NCBI RefSeq assembly: GCF_000384035.1
Contig: NZ_KB913024.1
Coordinates: forward strand, 3,187,228 to 3,251,227
Length of the DNA: 64,000 nucleotides
DNA from: Actinopolyspora mortivallis DSM 44261
Lineage (GTDB): Bacteria > Actinomycetota > Actinomycetes > Mycobacteriales > Pseudonocardiaceae
Reading direction: 5' to 3'
Shown here: one piece after another, positions 58,925-64,000 of the stretch
Layout: the number at the start of each line of letters is the position of its first letter
Numbering within the stretch: position 1 is the stretch's first letter
Notes under the pieces: generated by a model
Seen by the model: the letters and a program-made list of their open reading frames with translations, nothing else
The model's database searches: none
Told to the model about the DNA's origin: nothing
Position numbers and translations under genes: made by a program

Positions 58925-59752
58925 ATGGCCGAGATCACCCAACTCGTCTGCTATCCGGTCAAGGGATGCGCCGGAATCACCTTACGCGGCGGTTTTCTCA
59001 CCCACGCCGGACTGCGTCACGACCGCAGCCTCATGATCACCGACGCGCACGGCGGGTTCCGCAGCCAACGCAACACCCCCCGGATGGCCGTGCTCACTCC
59101 GGAGATCGACGAGGAGGGTACCCGCCTCACGCTGCACGCCCCCGGAACCGAACCGCTGGTGGTCACCACCACCGACAGCGGGCGGCGCGAGACGGTGGAA
59201 CTGCACAGGGCGAACTACCTGGGTGTGGATCAGGGAGACCGGGCCGCCGAATGGCTGTCCGAGGTGCTCGGCGGCCCGTGCCGCCTCGTACGGGTCCCCA
59301 CCGAACACGACCGGGTGACCGACGGGCTCACCCCGGGAACCTCGGCCTACGCGGACAGCTGCCCGGTGCTGGTGACCTCCCGAGCCTCCCTGGACGAGCT
59401 GAACGAACGCCTCACCGCCCGAGGGCATCCGCCGCTGCCGATGGACCGGTTCCGGCCGAACGTCGTGGTGGACGGCTGGGAACACCCCCACACCGAGGAC
59501 CTGGCACGCAGCGTCACCGCCGGCGAGGCCGCCCTGGGCTACGCCAAGATCGCCAAACGCTGCGCGGTCACCACGGTCGAGCAGTCCAGTGGGCACAAGA
59601 ACGGCCCCGAACCGCTGCGCACCCTCGCCGAGTACCGCCGCACGGGCCACAACGGGGTCGCCTTCGGCAGCAAGTTCGCGGTGACCCGACCGGGCCGGAT
59701 CTCGGTGGGAGACCCGTTCCGGGTCACCGAGTGGGGCGAGTCCGAACTCTGA
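58925..59752 (+). CDS. MOSC-domain protein (YcbX/mARC-like)
   Basis: A 275-aa protein with the N-terminal MOSC beta-barrel (LVCYPVKGCAGITL; DRSLMITDAHGGFRSQR) and the MOSC core including PMDRFRPNVVVDG and the molybdenum-ligating cysteine in AKRCAVTTVEQ. It should bind a molybdenum cofactor and catalyse reduction of N-hydroxylated compounds, as in the mARC/YcbX family. No fused 2Fe-2S ferredoxin domain, so an external reductase is needed. ATG 58925. Confidence 0.92.
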   Translation: MAEITQLVCYPVKGCAGITLRGGFLTHAGLRHDRSLMITDAHGGFRSQRNTPRMAVLTPEIDEEGTRLTLHAPGTEPLVVTTTDSGRRETVELHRANYLGVDQGDRAAEWLSEVLGGPCRLVRVPTEHDRVTDGLTPGTSAYADSCPVLVTSRASLDELNERLTARGHPPLPMDRFRPNVVVDGWEHPHTEDLARSVTAGEAALGYAKIAKRCAVTTVEQSSGHKNGPEPLRTLAEYRRTGHNGVAFGSKFAVTRPGRISVGDPFRVTEWGESEL

Positions 59753-59850
59753 GAACACCGGCTGCCCGCCCCGCGACCGCCGGAAACGAGGTCCGACCCC
59801 GGCGGTGACCGACATTGACGACTGTCCGCTGTCCTTCGAGGCTGGAGAAC

Positions 59851-60852
<1,002 letters not shown>

Positions 60853-60953
60853 GCGGGGAGCCGACTCCGGAAACGGCTTCCCGAGGCGGGGTTCCGACGG
60901 GTTCCCCTCGTCGCGACAACCGGTTGCACACAATTCACTGCTACCCTGCGAGT

Positions 60954-61469
60954 GTGCGGGATACGCAGGAAACCGGCCGGCAGTCCCGAGGGGACGTGAC
61001 CGAGCGCGTGGACTCCGAGGAGCTGTTGCGTCTGGAGCGGCAGCTCTGCTTCGTGCTGCACGCCACCTCCCGTGCCTTCGACGCGCTCTACCGACCGGTG
61101 CTCGGCGAGCTCGGGCTCACCTACCCCCAGTACCTGGTCATGCTGACGGTGTGGGAGCGCGGTGAGCTCACGGTCAAGGAGCTCGGGCGGGTGTTGCGGC
61201 TGGACTCCGGGACACTGTCCCCGCTGTTGAAGCGCCTGGAGAAGGCCGGGTTCGTGCGTCGGGAACGCAGCCGGGAGGACGAGCGTTCCGTGGTGGTCCA
61301 GGCGACCGAGCAGGGAACCCGGCTGCGTGAGCAGGCGCGGGACATCCCGCGCCGGGTGCTCTCGGCCACCGGCCTGGACGAGCGGCAGCTGAGTCAGCTG
61401 CACGCCGACCTGATCAGGGTGACCGAGGCCCTGGACACGGCTGCCGCGCGCCTCGAACAGGGGCAGTGA
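60954..61469 (+). CDS. MarR-family regulator, OhrR-like peroxide sensor
   Basis: A 171-aa MarR protein: QLCFVLHATSRAFDALYRPV contains the N-terminal cysteine used by OhrR to sense organic peroxides, followed by YPQYLVMLTVWERGELTVKELG and LSPLLKRLEKAGFVRRERS. GTG 60954 is chosen because the preceding residues lack family character. The inverted repeat at 61528-61561, upstream of the next gene, is a plausible binding site. It may control the flanking reductase and dehydrogenase genes. Confidence 0.9.
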   Translation: MRDTQETGRQSRGDVTERVDSEELLRLERQLCFVLHATSRAFDALYRPVLGELGLTYPQYLVMLTVWERGELTVKELGRVLRLDSGTLSPLLKRLEKAGFVRRERSREDERSVVVQATEQGTRLREQARDIPRRVLSATGLDERQLSQLHADLIRVTEALDTAAARLEQGQ

Positions 61470-61527
61470 GTCCGACGACCGCCCGGCGGGCGGGAAGAAC
61501 CGGGGACTGACCCGCCGATATGTATTT

Positions 61528-61561
61528 TACGCAACACAAAAGCAGTCATTTTAGTTGCGTA
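61528..61561. promoter_or_regulatory. Inverted repeat upstream of the MDR oxidoreductase gene
   Basis: TACGCAAC (61528-61535) and GTTGCGTA (61554-61561) are perfect 8-bp inverted arms 18 bp apart, in an AT-rich stretch between the OhrR-like gene and the oxidoreductase at 61630. TACAAT (61560-61565) is close to the right arm and may be a -10 box. A likely operator for the adjacent MarR protein. Confidence 0.7.
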
Positions 61562-61629
61562 CAATGTAATTGGGTTCGTCCTTCCGGACGGGCCGGAAAC
61601 ACCGCCGGACACGCGACGCAGGAGAACGG

Positions 61630-62643
<1,014 letters not shown>

Positions 62644-62686
62644 GCACACGCACTGCCCGCCACGGCCACGAAGGACGGAGGAACGA

Positions 62687-63730
62687 GTGAAGGCGACCCT
62701 GATACACGGGCCGGGCGACATCCGCGTGGAACGGGTTCCCGACCCCGAACTGCATACGAGCACCGACGCGATCGTCCGCGTGACCCACAGCTGCATCTGC
62801 GGCAGTGACCTGTGGCCCTACCGCGGGATCGACCTCTCCTCGACGGAGGAGGGACCGAAACGCATCGGACACGAGTTCCTCGGCGTGGTCGAGGAAACCG
62901 GTTCGGAGGTGAACTCCCCGCGTCCCGGTGACGTGGTGGTGGCCCCGTTCACCTTCTCGGACGGGGACTGCGCCTTCTGCCGGGAGGGTCTGCCCACCTC
63001 CTGCGTGAACGGGGGAGGCTGGGGGGCCGACGGGGTCGACGGCGCCCAGGGCGAGGCCGTCCGGGTGCCGTGGGCCGAGGGCACCCTGGTCACGCTGCCC
63101 GCCGACGGCGACGACGAGCTGAACGCCTCGCTGCTGACCCTCTCGGACGTGTTCAGCACCGGTCACCACGCCGCGGTGTCCGCCTCGGTGGGGCTGGGAT
63201 CCACGGTGCTGGTGATCGGTGACGGGGCGGTCGGTCTCTCCGGCGTGCTCGCCGCCGACCGGCTCGGCGCGGAACAGGTGATCATCATGGGTCGACACCC
63301 CCGCCGCACCGAACTGGCCCGGCGTTTCGGAGCCACCGATGTGGTCGCCGAACGCGGTCCCGAGGGGGTCGAACGGGTGCGTGAGCTGACCGGCGGCCAG
63401 GGCGCCTCCAGCGTGCTGGAGTGCGTCGGCACGGCGGAGTCACTGGCCACCGCCGTGGACGCGGTCCGCGCGGGCGGAGCGATCGGACGGGTCGGAGCCC
63501 CGGTCTACGAGAACATCCCCCAGCCGGGCCGGACCTTCCTCAAGAACGTGACCATCAGCGGTGGTGTCGCCCCGGCCCGCCACTACATCCCGAAGCTGCT
63601 GCCGGACGTGCTGGAGGGCCGGATCCGCCCGGGACAGGTGTTCGACCACACCCTCGGCCTGGACGAGATCGCCGAGGGCTACCGCGCGATGCACGACCGC
63701 GAGGCACTCAAGGTGTTGGTCCGCCCATGA
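62687..63730 (+). CDS. Zinc-dependent alcohol dehydrogenase
   Basis: A 347-aa zinc MDR enzyme. The catalytic zinc site is CICGSDLW and GHEFLG; the structural-zinc lobe has only CAFCREGLPTSC (three of the usual four cysteines visible), and the nucleotide fold is VLVIGDGAVGLSGVLAADRLG. GTG start at 62687, GGAGG upstream. It probably shares a transcript with the oxidoreductase upstream. Substrate could be an alcohol, aldehyde or polyol. Confidence 0.92.
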   Translation: MKATLIHGPGDIRVERVPDPELHTSTDAIVRVTHSCICGSDLWPYRGIDLSSTEEGPKRIGHEFLGVVEETGSEVNSPRPGDVVVAPFTFSDGDCAFCREGLPTSCVNGGGWGADGVDGAQGEAVRVPWAEGTLVTLPADGDDELNASLLTLSDVFSTGHHAAVSASVGLGSTVLVIGDGAVGLSGVLAADRLGAEQVIIMGRHPRRTELARRFGATDVVAERGPEGVERVRELTGGQGASSVLECVGTAESLATAVDAVRAGGAIGRVGAPVYENIPQPGRTFLKNVTISGGVAPARHYIPKLLPDVLEGRIRPGQVFDHTLGLDEIAEGYRAMHDREALKVLVRP

Positions 63731-63801
63731 CCGGCTCCTGAACCTCCCGCACGGCGACCCCGCCGGGTCTGCCCGGTGCGGAAAACCGTGTTTCACCGAC
63801 C

Positions 63802-63838
63802 AGGCCCTCCCGTCCGTTCGGGGCGGGCGGGAGGGCCT
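63802..63838. terminator. Strong hairpin terminator between convergent genes
   Basis: AGGCCCTCCCG (63802-63812) pairs perfectly with CGGGAGGGCCT (63828-63838) around a 15-nt loop. It serves the dehydrogenase (plus) and the partial gene on the minus strand. Confidence 0.8.
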
Positions 63839-63844
63839 CGGGGG

Positions 63845-64000
63845 TCACCGGGCGCCGAGTTCGCGCAGCAGTGGGGACAGCGCCTCCACCAGTTCGGCCG
63901 CCCCCGAACTCGCCTCCACAGTGGACGAGGGGCCCGGTTCGGCGACCTGGAACTCGGCCACCTCCAGCCCCACCGGTTCGCGGTCGGCGAGCAGTTCCGC
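63845..64000 (-). CDS. C-terminal fragment of an arginase/agmatinase-like protein (partial)
   Basis: The minus strand ends in TGA at 63845-63847 and the window cuts the gene at its 5' side, leaving 51 residues. AELLADREPVGLEVAEFQVA resembles the last strand and helix of arginase-family hydrolases; the tail GAAELVEALSPLLRELGAR is family-like. Only the end is visible, with no metal ligands, so the name is tentative. Confidence 0.45.
   Translation of the reverse strand, partial: AELLADREPVGLEVAEFQVAEPGPSSTVEASSGAAELVEALSPLLRELGAR

Overview
The window is high-GC actinomycete DNA. Supporting signs are many GTG/TTG starts, likely leaderless -10 boxes, XRE(DUF5753)-DUF397 regulator pairs, WXG100/PPE-like proteins, MmpS-like and DUF3558-like proteins, an ScbR-like TetR regulator, a LAL regulator and a type I-E CRISPR repeat. 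A filamentous genus of the Pseudonocardiales/Actinopolysporales type is the best guess; no rRNA or other species-level marker is present.

Layout. 1-271: 5' end of an NB-ARC-type ATPase gene on the minus strand. 450-8881: an 8.36-kb integrated island in the 3' end of a tRNA-Arg(CCT) gene, bounded by perfect 46-bp direct repeats (481-526 and 8836-8881). It holds a frameshifted tyrosine integrase with a GntR-like tail, a 605-aa unknown protein in strikingly AT-rich DNA, a phosphotransferase gene with a replaced 3' end, and a type II restriction-modification set: Eco29kI-like GIY-YIG nuclease, C5 cytosine methyltransferase, and a Vsr nuclease with an unfamiliar N-terminal domain. 9.2-12 kb: small membrane protein, then a UDP-sugar dehydrogenase and an epimerase whose C-terminus appears replaced by a halogenase-like fragment. 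12.4-21.2 kb: SNF2 helicase plus SWIM protein, DUF4190/MmpS-like protein, sodium/solute symporter, P450, cytidine deaminase, and a run of damaged or frameshifted small genes sharing a short repeated motif. 21.2-23.2 kb and 56.3-58.2 kb: two paralogous five-gene cassettes (three small minus-strand genes divergent from XRE-DUF397). 23.2-29.5 kb: a WXG100/PPE-like locus with lipoproteins. 29.7-32.8 kb: PepSY protein and OmpR-type two-component system.

32.8-43.1 kb: ScbR-like TetR regulator with a 22-bp operator; rhodanese; BlaI-M56 pair beside a DsbA-CcdA thiol-redox pair that carries a BlaI-like operator; ABM monooxygenase; DrrAB-like ABC exporter under a TetR repressor with a perfect 18-bp palindrome; a YhgE-like membrane protein divergent from another TetR gene. 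43.3-50.8 kb: GT-C glycosyltransferase, two tandem NIS siderophore synthetases, small conserved proteins. 50.8-56.2 kb: LAL regulator, secreted lipase, DnaQ-like exonuclease, second APH-like gene. 58.26-58.66 kb: a seven-repeat orphan type I-E CRISPR array with no cas genes in view. 58.9-64 kb: MOSC protein, aldo/keto reductase, OhrR-like MarR regulator, two medium-chain dehydrogenases, and a partial minus-strand gene ending in the window.

Themes: mobile defence DNA (R-M island, CRISPR array), duplicated regulatory cassettes, envelope and thiol-redox functions, and several genes that need a one-base frame correction, which may be real mutations or assembly errors. All family assignments come from reading the sequence and from memory of the families; no database search was run.
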